Of a stretch of DNA of 64,000 bases, positions 49,178 through 59,179 are shown piece by piece. Origin of the DNA: Carpediemonas membranifera. Taxonomy: Eukaryota; Fornicata. Below the pieces are notes generated by a model, which was given only the letters and a program-made list of their open reading frames with translations, was not told the origin of the DNA and made no database searches. Where the stretch lies: assembly GCA_019828565.1 (NCBI GenBank), contig JAHDYR010000011.1:558001-622000 (forward strand), given 5' to 3'. Position 1 is the stretch's first letter; every line of letters starts with the position of its first letter. Made by a program: the position numbers and the translations under genes.

Positions 49178-49927
49178 TGTTGATAAAGTGGCAGTTCTTA
49201 GAAACGCCACCTCTCACGCCCACGTGGCCCAGACGCTCGCCCGGCACCACACGGATCTATAACGTATCCACCATTGGCCTGCCATGGCTTAGCGTGGCAT
49301 GTCCGAGGTTCTGGCAGCCATTGTCGCCAACTCTTCGTCCGACTCGAACCAGGCCCATGCCGCGGTGCTGTACGCCGTGCTGTCGACCCAGTCTGACAGT
49401 CACGGCCCGTGTACTTGTGTCGAACCTCTTCACCCTGGCGTCCATCCGCGAGTCAGCAGTGAGGGACACCGCCCTTCCCATAGACCTTGGGCTCGTCGAG
49501 AACCCTGCTCCGCGGTCCGAGTCTGTGCCCCACGGCTGGCTTACCTTACAGGGAGCCGACGCTGAGGGCACACACGAGTCTGGGGTTCCGGTAGAGGTGG
49601 ACTGTTCAACTCGACACATATCAACAACGCTGCTTATAGCATCACAAATCTGAGACAATATCCCGAATATATGCTCAAATATTTCAAATTGTGTCGTATT
49701 TTGCAATGACATGTGCGATAACACGGCCCCGGACTCGTTCCACTCACGCCATTAGGACGGTGTGAGAGCACTGGAGCAAAGTTTAGACCGGCATGTCATG
49801 CGTCCTGGCATCAGCATATTATCTCAGATACAACGAGATCTAATTGGACGGAAGAAGTGCCCAATTCGCATCTTCCAGCTTCCTGCAAACTCTCACAGGA
49901 ACAAATAGCAACGTAGTGACAACATTT
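49178..49927. other. Intergenic interval with a possible small decayed ORF
   Basis: At 49299 one frame reads MSEVLAAIVANSSSDSNQAH and another frame continues LVSNLFTLASIRESAVRDTA to a stop at 49653. The two halves could be one small gene broken by a frameshift, but no intron with normal ends fits. I do not call a gene. Confidence 0.3.
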
Positions 49928-51200
49928 ATGATAGCAAACAACTCTATATTGAAAGAGCGTTGGAAACTCGTCAAGTCTTTAGGACAAGGGGCATTTGGGC
50001 AAATATACGAGGCCGTAGATCTCGAGACAAACGAAAGTTTCGCCGTAAAGCTCGAACGGCGAAGCTCAAAGCGTTCAGTGCTCAAAATCGAAGTTTCCTT
50101 CCTCCGCAAAGTACGAAACTGCCCATCCGTGCCCACTTACATCACCTGCGGGACCACAAAGTCGTTCAATTTCATGATCATGTCCTTGTGTGGGACAAAC
50201 CTAGGCGTCTTGCGGAAGTCCCGACCCGAGCAGCGCTTCTCCTTGAGCACCACGCTGAAGCTCGGAGTATCGATGACCAGCTGCATAAGGGACGTCCACG
50301 CCGCGGGCTACGTCCACAGAGACGTCAAGCCGTCGAACTTCGTCCTCGGCCACAACAACAACCGGGTCTACATCATCGACTTCGGGCTGTCCCGCCGCAA
50401 CGTTGACGATGCCGGCCAGCTCCTGCCTGAGCGGGAGTGCCCGGGCTTCAGGGGCACCGCTAGATACGCATCCGTGGCCTCCCACCAGTGCAAGGACCTG
50501 GCGCCCCGGGACGACTATTGGTCTCCTCTACCTCATGATCGAGATGCTCACAGGCTTCCTGCCCTGGCGCAGGCTCAAGGACAGAGACAGGATCGGCGAG
50601 GCCAAGAGCCGGTGCACCACCCACGACACGCTCACATCAGGCCTGCCCGGGTGCTTCGAGAAGCTGCTGACGTACATCAAGAGCCTCGACTTCACCGACC
50701 GGGTCGACCATGGTAAGGTCCAGGCCATGTTCTTGGACGAGATGAGGGCCCGCGGGCTGTCTCCGGGGGCTGAATACGACTGGTGCTGCGACTCCCAGCC
50801 GGCCCTTTACCGGCCGACGACCAGCCTCTACGCGGCTCACGGGATGGGCCAGCCTCCGCTGTCGTCCAGCTTCCCCGAGACCCGGAGGCCATCCCGCCCA
50901 TCGACGCTGTCTCACGTGCAGCTGCCCTCCGTGTCCACGCCGGCAGAGGCCGTCCCCCTCATCACATCCCGGACAGGCGACTCCACGCGGACCAGGTCAT
51001 TCGCCCGGCTGCCGTCGTTGGACCGGGGCTGGGTCCGCGGCAGCTCGGGCGGCCACGGCTCGGATTCCCCTGCCACTGTCGATAGCCCGCCCAGCGTGCC
51101 GCCCTCGCCACTCAAGGCGTTATGCTCGTCCCGTGGCGGCCTTGAGTCGACCCGGACCCACTCTGTGTGGCACCCCCAGGCTCATCGGTCCAGGTTCTAG
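49928..51200 (+). pseudogene. Casein kinase 1/TTBK-like protein kinase, 2-bp frameshift
   Basis: Kinase domain with GQGAFGQIYEAVDLET (P-loop), FAVKLE (VAIK-type Lys), HRDVKPSNFVLG (catalytic loop), IDFGLSRR (DFG) and GFRGTARYAS (CK1/TTBK activation segment). The frame is lost at about 50518-50525 inside a TC-rich stretch; two missing bases (one TC) would keep WSLLYLMIEM in frame. The second frame carries FLPWRRLKDRDRI and a 200-residue serine/proline-rich tail. CK1-group kinases phosphorylate Ser/Thr; TTBKs act at basal bodies. Real mutation or a sequencing error cannot be distinguished here; if an error, the gene is intact. Confidence 0.75.
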
Positions 51201-51359
51201 GGCCGCATTGCCATTCTAGATAAATCACTCAGTTCTTGTAGAGCTATTGGAGCTCTGCGTGAGTCAAACGATCGCCAAGCTGAGGGTCTGCGCAGGCCAA
51301 ATTCGAAAAAAATTTGGACTTATCCTGCGTGCCACGGACGAAGAGGTGTAATCACCATA

Positions 51360-52295
51360 ATGGGCACACTAACAGCGAATATGATCATCAGCCGAACAAA
51401 GGTGTCAGATCTTGGACAAGTACGCAACTTGAATATCTGGGGAAATGACCTCAGTGACGTTTCTGTTGTCCGCCAGATGAAAAACGTGGAAGTCCTTAGC
51501 CTATCCGTGAATAATATCGACACACTATGCGATTTCTCCTTTTGCCCAAAGCTCCGGGAGCTTTATCTCCGTAGGAACAAAGTCCAGGAGCTGTATGAGA
51601 TCCTCTACCTCACGAAGCTGCCCGGCCTCAAAACACTCTGGCTCAGTGACAACCCCATCGCCCAGAAGCCAGATTACCGCAAATTCGTGATCGCCAACCT
51701 CCAGAACCTCGAGAAGCTCGACGACAAGCCGATTGAGGACGAGGAGCGCCGGAATGCCCGCGCCGCCGGGCTCACCAACGCTGTCAGGATCCCAGCAGAC
51801 CGCGAGCAGCCGGCGGGCACCGGCATGTCAGTTGAGGACGCGACCCCTGCCATGGCGCCCCGGGCAGACCCGGACCCCCGCCGCGAGGCATTCAAGGCGC
51901 CCGACTCGCACTTCGCCCCACCCCCTCAGGGCCATGCGATCCAGTCGATGACGTCTGACCTTCCCCCGTCAGCCATGCCGGAGAGGGTCATCGCCCAGAT
52001 GCCGGCAGCCCGGGTCCGGGCCACAGTCGGCAGATCCGACTCGAGGCAGTCAGTCGGCGGGCCACCACCAGGCCATGTCATCTCCCACGCCCCGAACCCA
52101 GTCCGGCAGCCCGTGGAGCGGCAGCCGCTTGACCGGCAGTCTTCGTCGCGGGAGCTGAGGGTCGACGGTGAGGACTTTGCAAGACAGGACGCCGTGTTCC
52201 ATGCGGTGGTGACCCTGCTGCCCGAGCTGAGTCAGGCCCAGCTCCAGATGCTGCAGACCATGGTTGAGAAGAAGCTCAAGCGGGACTGGCGCTAA
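51360..52295 (+). CDS. CFAP410: CFAP410 (C21orf2)-like ciliary LRR protein
   Basis: 311 residues. The N-terminus (TANMIISRTKVSDLGQVRNL; GNDLSDVSVVRQMKNVEVL; SVNNIDTL; LRELYLRRNKV; LKTLWLSDNP) has the four LRRs and the LRR cap of CFAP410. A long proline-rich disordered centre (about 140-270) leads to a C-terminal helix AVFHAVVTLLPELSQAQLQM, matching the short oligomerisation domain of the family. CFAP410 acts at the basal body with NEK1. It follows the kinase by 159 bp in the same direction. Confidence 0.9.
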   Translation: MGTLTANMIISRTKVSDLGQVRNLNIWGNDLSDVSVVRQMKNVEVLSLSVNNIDTLCDFSFCPKLRELYLRRNKVQELYEILYLTKLPGLKTLWLSDNPIAQKPDYRKFVIANLQNLEKLDDKPIEDEERRNARAAGLTNAVRIPADREQPAGTGMSVEDATPAMAPRADPDPRREAFKAPDSHFAPPPQGHAIQSMTSDLPPSAMPERVIAQMPAARVRATVGRSDSRQSVGGPPPGHVISHAPNPVRQPVERQPLDRQSSSRELRVDGEDFARQDAVFHAVVTLLPELSQAQLQMLQTMVEKKLKRDWR

Positions 52296-52625
52296 TGTTG
52301 AATGTTTTAACATTGGATGAGCTGCAGTGCAAGCTTCAGGCCTGTGCGTCGGGTCGGGTTGAGTGGAGACTCGACTCAACCGTCCAGGTAAATGGCAATT
52401 GGAGCAAACCCCCGCGACGATCAGATTGCCGCGACCAGCTGTGGCATTTGCACAAAATGCGGACCGAAAATTGCTGAAATTCTGCGGACTACGTGACCGA
52501 GATGCCTCGGATGTGCGACTACCAATCCATACCGCTGTGTTCGGTCACATGCAGCATGCCCACTGGCCCACACCGCCGTTATAACGGTCATTTACGTTGC
52601 CATAAATCCCGAGAAAGACATCTTG
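52296..52625. other. Intergenic interval
   Basis: About 330 bp between two same-strand genes. No gene, RNA or repeat recognised. Confidence 0.3.
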
Positions 52626-53891
52626 ATGAGCGAGGAGATGGACGCGCAGATGCGGACGGCCCGCCATCTTCAGGAAGAGATCAAACACTACGGGGCGAAT
52701 GAATCGACGCATCAGTTTGTCCCATACACATCACAGGCCGGCAAACAAAGCGCTGGCCAGTCTACGAACAAATTTTCCAGGTCTGCGCTAACCGTAGACA
52801 TGTCTTCTTCCGTAGAACAGCTATCATACGCCAACGCCTCGCTTAGGGGAGAGCTGGACGCCCAGTGCCTCCGTACCGAGGCGGCCGAGGCGACCATCGA
52901 GTCTCTGTCCACACGGCTCAAAGAGGCGCAGTCCAAGCTGTCCGAGCAGCAGGCCGTGATCGAGGAGTACAGTAGCGAACGTAGCCAGATCTTCGACCAG
53001 TTCAAAGCTGTGGAGGCCGGCAACCAGAGCCTCAAGTCGGAGCTCAACAGACTCATCAGCCTTCATGACGAGCAGCGCCAGGCCATGCAGCGGGAGTTCG
53101 ACCAGACAGTGCGGGAGATGCGTGTGGAGAACGAGCGGCGCATCAAGCACCTGTCGGAGCAGATCGACAAGGCCCGGGCGGGCCACAACACCCTCACCGA
53201 GGAGATGAAGGCCGCGCGGTCCTCGCAGGCCGAGGAGGCGCAGGGGCTGCGGGCCGAGCTGCGGGCGATGACGATGGAGCGGGACAACCTCGAGGCCGAG
53301 CTGGCTCGTGTGACCGAGGAGAAGGACGCCGAGCTCGAGACACTGCGGGGGGCACTCAGCAAGTCCGAGAACGACAGGCAGCACGCCCTGAGTCGCATGA
53401 GTGACCTCGAGTCGTCCCGGCCCGAGGCCAGCGAGGACCTGGCCCTGGCCGACAGCCTCGCCACGGCCATCGCCAAGTTCAAAGCCCAGCGGGAGTCCTG
53501 CCTAGCCTGGCGGGAGCGGGCACAGGCGCTGGACGCCCAGCTGAAGACGAAGGAGGCCGAGCTGAGCGCCACTGGCATCGACGGGCGTCGGGCCCACATG
53601 GCCGTGAAGGAGAGCATCGTGCAGCTCAACGAGGCCGCCAGCACCACACAGCGGCTGCGGCGGGAGCTGCACGAGGCCCAGAAGCGGGTGGAGGTCCTGG
53701 AGACGCAGCTCGAGGGCCTTGGCGTGCTTGCGGCCAAGCGGGAGGTCGACCCGGAGAAGAATCAGCTGGTCGTCGAGATGGCGCGGCTGGAGGCGGAGAG
53801 GAAGCACCTAGAGAACGAGCGGATGCGGCGTCAGGCAGAGGTCGGGGAGCTGCGGACCAAGGTCGAGCGGACCTCCGCCTCTGTCGAGTGA
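52626..53891 (+). CDS. Coiled-coil protein (421 aa), function unknown
   Basis: The first about 60 residues are non-coil with NESTHQFVPYTSQAGKQSAG. Residues about 65-415 are continuous coiled coil, rich in E, A, R and L. No family recognised; the neighbourhood (CFAP410, kinase) would suit a cytoskeletal or ciliary protein but proves nothing. ATG 52626 is used; a TTG precedes it. GGATGTAAATG follows the stop. Confidence 0.7.
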   Translation: MSEEMDAQMRTARHLQEEIKHYGANESTHQFVPYTSQAGKQSAGQSTNKFSRSALTVDMSSSVEQLSYANASLRGELDAQCLRTEAAEATIESLSTRLKEAQSKLSEQQAVIEEYSSERSQIFDQFKAVEAGNQSLKSELNRLISLHDEQRQAMQREFDQTVREMRVENERRIKHLSEQIDKARAGHNTLTEEMKAARSSQAEEAQGLRAELRAMTMERDNLEAELARVTEEKDAELETLRGALSKSENDRQHALSRMSDLESSRPEASEDLALADSLATAIAKFKAQRESCLAWRERAQALDAQLKTKEAELSATGIDGRRAHMAVKESIVQLNEAASTTQRLRRELHEAQKRVEVLETQLEGLGVLAAKREVDPEKNQLVVEMARLEAERKHLENERMRRQAEVGELRTKVERTSASVE

Positions 53892-54338
53892 ATTAGGGGA
53901 TGTAAATGTATAGCGTCGGGTCAGTTGGTCACTCAGCCCCCATAAATGTAAATAATGTAAATAACCGCTGAATGGTTTACTCAGGCGACAGCTTGGGAGT
54001 CGAGCCCACAGTGCCATCCAGGGACGCAGCAGGCCCGCACACACGAAGGAGGTCAGGACCTGGCCTGCAAAGGGGATCCGGTTGGGCCATTTAAACAGTG
54101 AATGCGCGCTGCCCGGAGCGGGTCACGATGATACCGTCGACCTGCCCTTCTCGCAGCTTGATCCTTGTCCAACCCGGCGTCACCCTGATCTTGATCGCTG
54201 GCAGGGCACGGATGGCGGCCATGGTCTGCATGCTGCTCTTGCCGGTGGTTTGTAACGAAGAATGACCGATTCGAGAAGTATACATAGATATCCATGCGAC
54301 ATGTATTTCTCGAGACATCGAATTGCTCTCTTCTCCTG
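53892..54338. other. Intergenic interval
   Basis: Starts with a likely poly(A) signal (GATGTAAATG, 53901). A 75-codon minus-strand ORF (54091-54318) has no recognisable features. Confidence 0.3.
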
Positions 54339-54650
54339 ATGCAGAGCAACGCAGAAACGCTGGAGAAGCTGCAGAAGATGCTTATTGATGATCTCTTTAT
54401 GATGGAACGCATTCAAAAGGCCCGAGACAATGTATTCCAGGCCGAACAGCATATTGCTGCATGCGTGGCGCAACTGCGGCAACTAGAAACAGAGAAAGCG
54501 CAGCTCCAAGACCAGTTCAAGCGCCTTACAGATGAGAAGACTGCACTTACAAGTGTCTGCGAGTCCCAGCGCCAGGCCATCGGGCTTACTTCCGTCGTCG
54601 TCATCCTGGTCACACTGATGTGGATATTCGTCGCCTACACCCTCCAGTGA
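54339..54650 (+). CDS. Small tail-anchored coiled-coil protein
   Basis: 103 residues: amphipathic helices (ETLEKLQKMLIDDLFMMERI; AEQHIAACVAQLRQLETEKA) and a C-terminal membrane anchor (SVVVILVTLMWIFVAYTLQ) ending at the stop. The layout is that of a tail-anchored protein (SNARE-like or scaffold), but the heptads lack a central Q/R layer that I could identify. In-frame starts at 54294 and 54339; the latter is chosen as it begins the helical part. Confidence 0.55.
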   Translation: MQSNAETLEKLQKMLIDDLFMMERIQKARDNVFQAEQHIAACVAQLRQLETEKAQLQDQFKRLTDEKTALTSVCESQRQAIGLTSVVVILVTLMWIFVAYTLQ

Positions 54651-55090
54651 GATACTTGCCCATCAACAGTGCACCGTCTAGCTCTTTATTGCCGACCATG
54701 GTCAGCCTGCAGTAACTGACACAGCAAGGTCTCCGACAGTTGAGCATTCTGCGTGAAGCATGGGGGCAGCTATACCCGCCATTCACCCTCAATGTGGGGC
54801 TGAGTACTCATTGGCCAGCTACTTGACGAATAGCGGGGCCCGCTAACACTCCAGCGGATCCCGACGTTCCGCCCATCCAACAGTTCGCGCTACTTCTCGC
54901 CGGAGACACTGACGGCGAACCAGAGACCCATACCTCGTCATAAATCACGTATACGTGCCCGGAGGATTCCAGCGTGACGAAGGCCAGGTCGACCTGCTTG
55001 CGACGAAACCCGACCCGAGCCTGGTGACTGCCACTCAATAGCGGGTACAGGAAGCGTCTCCCATGGCGCAATTTCACGCGCCCAGCCGTC
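54651..55090. other. Intergenic interval
   Basis: No plus-strand gene. A minus-strand frame from 55092 to 54808 (94 codons, LLSGSHQARVGFRRKQVDLA...) is open but unrecognised and overlaps the next gene's start, so it is not called. Confidence 0.3.
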
Positions 55091-56692
55091 ATGTTCGCGG
55101 TCATGCAGCATGTTCTGCCTTCTCCCGCAGCTTTGGCCGCAGTCTTCTCACGAAAATTTGGGATGTCTGCATCACCTAATGAGGGAGATGGCACGCCATC
55201 GCCTGAATTCTTCACGCCAACGGTGCCATTAACTGAAGATGTTGATACTTTGACCCAGAGCCTCACAATTGGCAAGGAATTGTCTGTGACACTGGCTTCG
55301 GGGTCACCGAGCTTGTTATATACACAAATAGCAGCTATACAAGCGCTATTTGACGGCGAAAACACCATAGACGATGAATTCCGGGGACGTGTATTCGACC
55401 AGCTCTCCACGATGCACGACGAAGCGACCACCCTCGCAACAGAGTACCACGCCTTGGAGACAACGCTCGCCAGCCTCGCTGACGAGAAGGCGCGCCTCTC
55501 TTCGTATTACTCGCTTCGTGTACAGCAGCTCGAGGAGGAGCGGCTGGCTGCAGAGAGGGTGGCGGCCTACTACGCGAAAGACAGGGCTGCCCCGCCCCGT
55601 CTCACAGCCAGCGCCCTGCCCCCGCGGTGTCCCGTGGAAGGAAAGGTGGCGTGGACCCAGACTGAGGCGAGTGTGGTGCTGGAGGAAGACTTCCAGGCGT
55701 CCAAGGCGACCTGGGAAGCCAACTCCAGCAGAGCGATGAACCTGTTGTCCGACAGTGTATCTGAGATGGAGAGCACGCGGAGGGAGCTGCTGGCGCGGGA
55801 GCAGGAGCTTGACCGGGTGAAGGCCGAGGCCAAGGCGCGGCATGACGCCCTCGAGCTCCGGCTTCAGCACGAGCGGATGGAGGCCAGACAAGAGTTGGAC
55901 AGTGCCACGATGAAGCATGAGAAGGAACGCAGGGCGATGACGAGCAAGCTGGTAGCAGCTACGGCCGAGGCCGACCAACTCCGGGCAGAGCTCAAGACAC
56001 ACATCGGGAGGAACCGGCTCGACACAGTTGCACTGCGGAACATGGTGAAGGAGCGCGACGACCTGGCGGCAGAGGCGAACGAGCTGCGGCAGGAAATCGA
56101 TGCGAACCGCCGAGAGCTGGGACAAACTACCGATGAGTTGCGGGCGACAAAGCTGAACCTGCAGGTCGTGGAAGAGCGGACGCGGGTCGAGACGCAGCGG
56201 TTTACTGACATGCAGCTGCCAGAGTCGGCCTGGATGAAGGACCGGGCGGCACTACAAGCTGCCCTCAAGGATGCCCGGCAGACTCTCGCGGATGAGCGGG
56301 AGGCGTGGGCCGACGAGAAGCGGGAGCTCGTGGAGGGCTGGAATGCTCGTCTGCATGCGCTGTGCCGGGCCGTCGACACGATCAATGCAGGTGCAGAAGT
56401 CCTGGACGGCATCCCCCTGCCGACATCTCCACCTCGTCGCGCTTCCCCGGTAAGGACGGCGTCGCCACTCAGCAGGACTCAGCCGACCAGGGTCACGAGA
56501 GTTGTGCGGCGAGACAACGGGCGGGGCCAGAACGCGGCACAGGGCCCGAAGACGGTCTCTGCACCCGCGTCTGGAGCCGTCAGGAAGCCTCGGGTAAGGG
56601 ACAGCCCCGCGCCAATGACAGGAGAGGTGCGGGTGACGTCACGGGCGTCAAGTACAGGCTTCCGAGTCCTGCCGAACGCAAGGGCGAAGTGA
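55091..56692 (+). CDS. Coiled-coil protein (533 aa), function unknown
   Basis: Residues about 1-130 are mixed (SPEFFTPTVPLTEDVDTLTQ). Coiled coil runs about 130-460, and the C-terminus is basic and serine/proline-rich (SPVRTASPLSRTQPTRVTRV). No family recognised. A start at 55163 (MSASPNEGD) is equally possible. Confidence 0.65.
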   Translation: MFAVMQHVLPSPAALAAVFSRKFGMSASPNEGDGTPSPEFFTPTVPLTEDVDTLTQSLTIGKELSVTLASGSPSLLYTQIAAIQALFDGENTIDDEFRGRVFDQLSTMHDEATTLATEYHALETTLASLADEKARLSSYYSLRVQQLEEERLAAERVAAYYAKDRAAPPRLTASALPPRCPVEGKVAWTQTEASVVLEEDFQASKATWEANSSRAMNLLSDSVSEMESTRRELLAREQELDRVKAEAKARHDALELRLQHERMEARQELDSATMKHEKERRAMTSKLVAATAEADQLRAELKTHIGRNRLDTVALRNMVKERDDLAAEANELRQEIDANRRELGQTTDELRATKLNLQVVEERTRVETQRFTDMQLPESAWMKDRAALQAALKDARQTLADEREAWADEKRELVEGWNARLHALCRAVDTINAGAEVLDGIPLPTSPPRRASPVRTASPLSRTQPTRVTRVVRRDNGRGQNAAQGPKTVSAPASGAVRKPRVRDSPAPMTGEVRVTSRASSTGFRVLPNARAK

Positions 56693-57209
56693 GACTGCCG
56701 TATATCATAGCCACGCATGTGAAGAGTAAAGAGCCTATCTGTAATCGTTCGCGCAAAGTGTTATCCCCCCCATCGTATTGTGTATCCTCTTCCTTTGAAA
56801 CCTTCGCGGTCACAACACCGAGCAGCACTCGAGTAACTGGCACCATCTGTCGGCCTCAGGACTAATGAGTAATTCAAATAAATCGAGTTCAGCGACGTGT
56901 GAGCCTAGTGGACTATATGCACAGGTGCGGAATCCCCCTAAATGCATCAACTGATTGAGTTCTGAAAATGTGATTTTTGAATTCCGCCATACACCGAGCT
57001 GAAGAGCTACAGCCGGCACATCTCCTAGATCGCTAGTGCCTGGGTAGCACTAACGATTAAGCCAACCTCCCGGTGATACCGTCCCAACTCATTGTGCTGG
57101 GTCTGAAATTAACTATACAGTGTACCAGCAGAGGTACCTATAAGTGCAGTTTATGTAAACACATCCATTCTCTTCACGCTTAGGGCTCCCACAGTTATAA
57201 CTGTAACAA
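56693..57209. other. Intergenic interval leading into the repeat-rich right end
   Basis: AT content rises here. GTGCAGTTTATG near 57144 is the reverse complement of CATAAACTGCAC, so a minus-strand start element may lie here. No gene was recognised. Confidence 0.3.
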
Positions 57210-57551
57210 ATGGACGTCCACATAACACTCCCAAAGTGTGAAGAGACAGGGTACGAAGCTATTAGGAAGTTCCAGCACGATTTCCGCCTCGCCAAAACAG
57301 TCCATCCGGCGCTTAAGGCATTCCTCTGCCTTTCGCTCCAGGTAACCGACGAACTACGCTTCAGGTTTGATGTAGAGCCTGAATCCATGTCCGACGACGT
57401 CATCTTTAGCCATCTCTTCCAACTATCTCGGCCACTCGACGCTACGCTCGCTTTACAAGCACTACAACGTCTCTCCTTCCCATCTGGAACCGACAGAGAC
57501 TTCATCCATACTGTCAATTCCTTGACTTCAAGTCAAGTTTTTGTGACTTAA
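57210..57551 (+). CDS. Short gag-like or orphan ORF (113 aa)
   Basis: Begins MDVHITLPKCEETGYEAIRK and includes LSRPLDATLALQALQRLSFP, faintly like a retrotransposon gag helical block, but without a zinc knuckle. Its stop lies inside the first of the large palindromes. It may be a remnant. Unrecognised. Confidence 0.3.
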   Translation: MDVHITLPKCEETGYEAIRKFQHDFRLAKTVHPALKAFLCLSLQVTDELRFRFDVEPESMSDDVIFSHLFQLSRPLDATLALQALQRLSFPSGTDRDFIHTVNSLTSSQVFVT

Positions 57552-57580
57552 AGTCAAGGCCAAAACTTGACTTTAAGTCA
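57521..57580. repeat. Clustered palindromes of CTTGACTT/AAGTCAAG
   Basis: CTTGACTTCAAGTCAAG (57521-57537) is a near-perfect palindrome. It is followed by TGACTTAAAGTCAAG (57544-57558) and its exact complement CTTGACTTTAAGTCA (57566-57580), a 15-bp stem with a 7-nt loop (GCCAAAA). Confidence 0.85.
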
Positions 57581-58193
57581 AGACGTTTGAATTAATCAGA
57601 GGAACCAGGCTCTGTCAGTAAATAAGAATGGTATGGCTGGGTAGCAGTACTAGTTCTCTATTCACTGCATTGATGGCTAACTGTGGGCTAAGCTGTGACC
57701 TGAGTATGGGTGACTTCTTCTTGACGACGAGAGCCATTTTTTTCAAGTTCGACCACTTTGGCTCTGTCCCCTTCGCAGTTTTTTGCAGGATCTGATCTAC
57801 ACCAGTAGTGCTTGTGATCCAACAAAAATCTGCGAAGGGGACAGAACAGATCTCGAGATTTTTAGCAAAAGACTCGGGCCGAGTCGAGAGGCGTTATTGA
57901 TGAGCGCACAGCTCAGGGAATTTTTCTACGCTGCAACTAAAAACCAAGAGGCCGAGTAAACACAAGTATTACTACACGATGATGCCCAGACCGTCGTGTA
58001 AGGAGAACATTCTTGGGCGGTCAACGCGAAGAAAAAGTTAAAGTTATTGGAATTAAAAAGACGGCAATGTACTCGCCCTTGGCTGAAACCTCAGGCATAA
58101 TGGTTTCAGGTGTGAACTCTTCCAATTGGGGGAGTTATTGTTATTGTTCAGTTTAAGGTCACGCCGCCTGCATGAAAAAAAATGGTAATGACG
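57552..58193. other. Gene-free stretch with palindromes before the tandem units
   Basis: Besides the listed palindromes there is no ORF of interest. It ends at TAATGACG, abutting the first tandem unit. Confidence 0.4.
57763..57845. repeat. Long hairpin, 16-bp perfect stem plus extension
   Basis: TCTGTCCCCTTCGCAG (57763-57778) pairs exactly with CTGCGAAGGGGACAGA (57830-57845). Next to it TTTTTTG and CAAAAA extend the stem after a bulge. About 37-51 nt remain as loop. Confidence 0.85.
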
Positions 58194-58227
58194 GTGTGAT
58201 CACTAAGGAAAAAGACTTTACAAAGAG

Positions 58228-58555
58228 AGCTCGACACAAGGGTGTCGAGCTGGACGGATCAAGACCGTATCAAATACGTATCTCATATATAAATGGCTGA
58301 CACTTCCCCCCCATGCTCTGTTAAGAGCATCACGAAAAGGATACCATTGTTAATCAGGTCTTGGGGGAACAGCCCAAGAGTGCTGACCCTATAACCGTCG
58401 ATCGCTGGGGAATGACCAGTGATCCGGGGATGCCAACTAAGTTCAACTTAGAGGGCTGACCGTCGCGCACACGGGACTTGCGTGTACGCCGGATAGTATC
58501 CGTTGACTAGGCTGACGACATAGCGTCCTAAGCCATCGCCCGGCGTGGAGTCCAC
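58228..58555 (+). ncRNA. Hairpin-dense leader, unit 1 (structured RNA candidate)
   Basis: About ten consecutive hairpins in 330 nt. Examples: AGCTCGACAC/GTGTCGAGCT (58228-58251), ATGCTCT/AGAGCAT (58313-58330), TCTTGGG/CCCAAGA (58359-58379), ATCGCTGG/CCAGTGAT (58401-58423), CTAAGT/ACTTAG (58437-58451), GCGCACACG/CGTGTACGC (58465-58489), CGGAT/ATCCG (58490-58502), GGCT-GACG/CGTC-AGCC (58510-58534). The strand is inferred from the downstream ORF. Confidence 0.5.
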
Positions 58556-59179
58556 CCACGGAAATTCTCTAAAGATTTTCTAGATTGCGCAAAGATTCTA
58601 CAGATTCGAAAAGACTCGTGGTACCACTAAATAAGCGCGCTGTGTCATGGGTATCTTACCTGGGGATCCTGCCCCTCCTAGTAGTCGATACATACCAGTG
58701 TTCTGTCTGATTGCATCAAACCGTGCAGGTTATGTCATGCATTCGGCTTGATTCGGAATAGTTGGCGGTTTGTGCTCCTCTTCCGCTATTTCTTACATAG
58801 GCTTCAAAAATGCAGTTAACTAGCTCCAATTCCGCTTCCTTGGCGAGATACGGGAGTTTTCTTCTCTTCGTCTCCGCTCGGACTTCTTGTGCCCAGAATA
58901 CGAGCTCCATCATGAATAACCAACATCAAAACCACGTTCTTCGTATAAACTTTGTCCATTATCACTTCTTGGAGGTGTTTTTCTTCCCCTTTTCCTCGAG
59001 ATCTCGTCTCGGCATAAAACGCGCGAGAGAATACGTGAACGGCTGTCCCTTGGCCAGTATTGGCTATACAGGCGTGCTCAGCGTCTGTAACTTGCGCGGT
59101 GGGTGTCCTCCTGAGATTATATAACTCATGTATACATGTAAATCAAATCTGGGACGCCTCCCAGATTTCAAACGGCGCT

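Noticed and set aside
54808-55092. 94-codon minus-strand ORF
   Set aside because: No recognisable domain, overlaps the start of the coiled-coil gene on the other strand.
58508-58566. CTGACGA...GAAA resembling a hammerhead ribozyme core
   Set aside because: The stretch between the two motifs does not close into stem II, and stems I and III are not visible; the CTGACGA lies in another hairpin.
58716-58913. 65-codon minus-strand ORF repeated in each tandem unit
   Set aside because: Repeated only because the unit is repeated; no recognisable motif.
58810-59124. 104-codon plus-strand ORF repeated in each tandem unit
   Set aside because: Lies in the leader, low similarity to anything I recognise, and precedes the better ORF at 59180.
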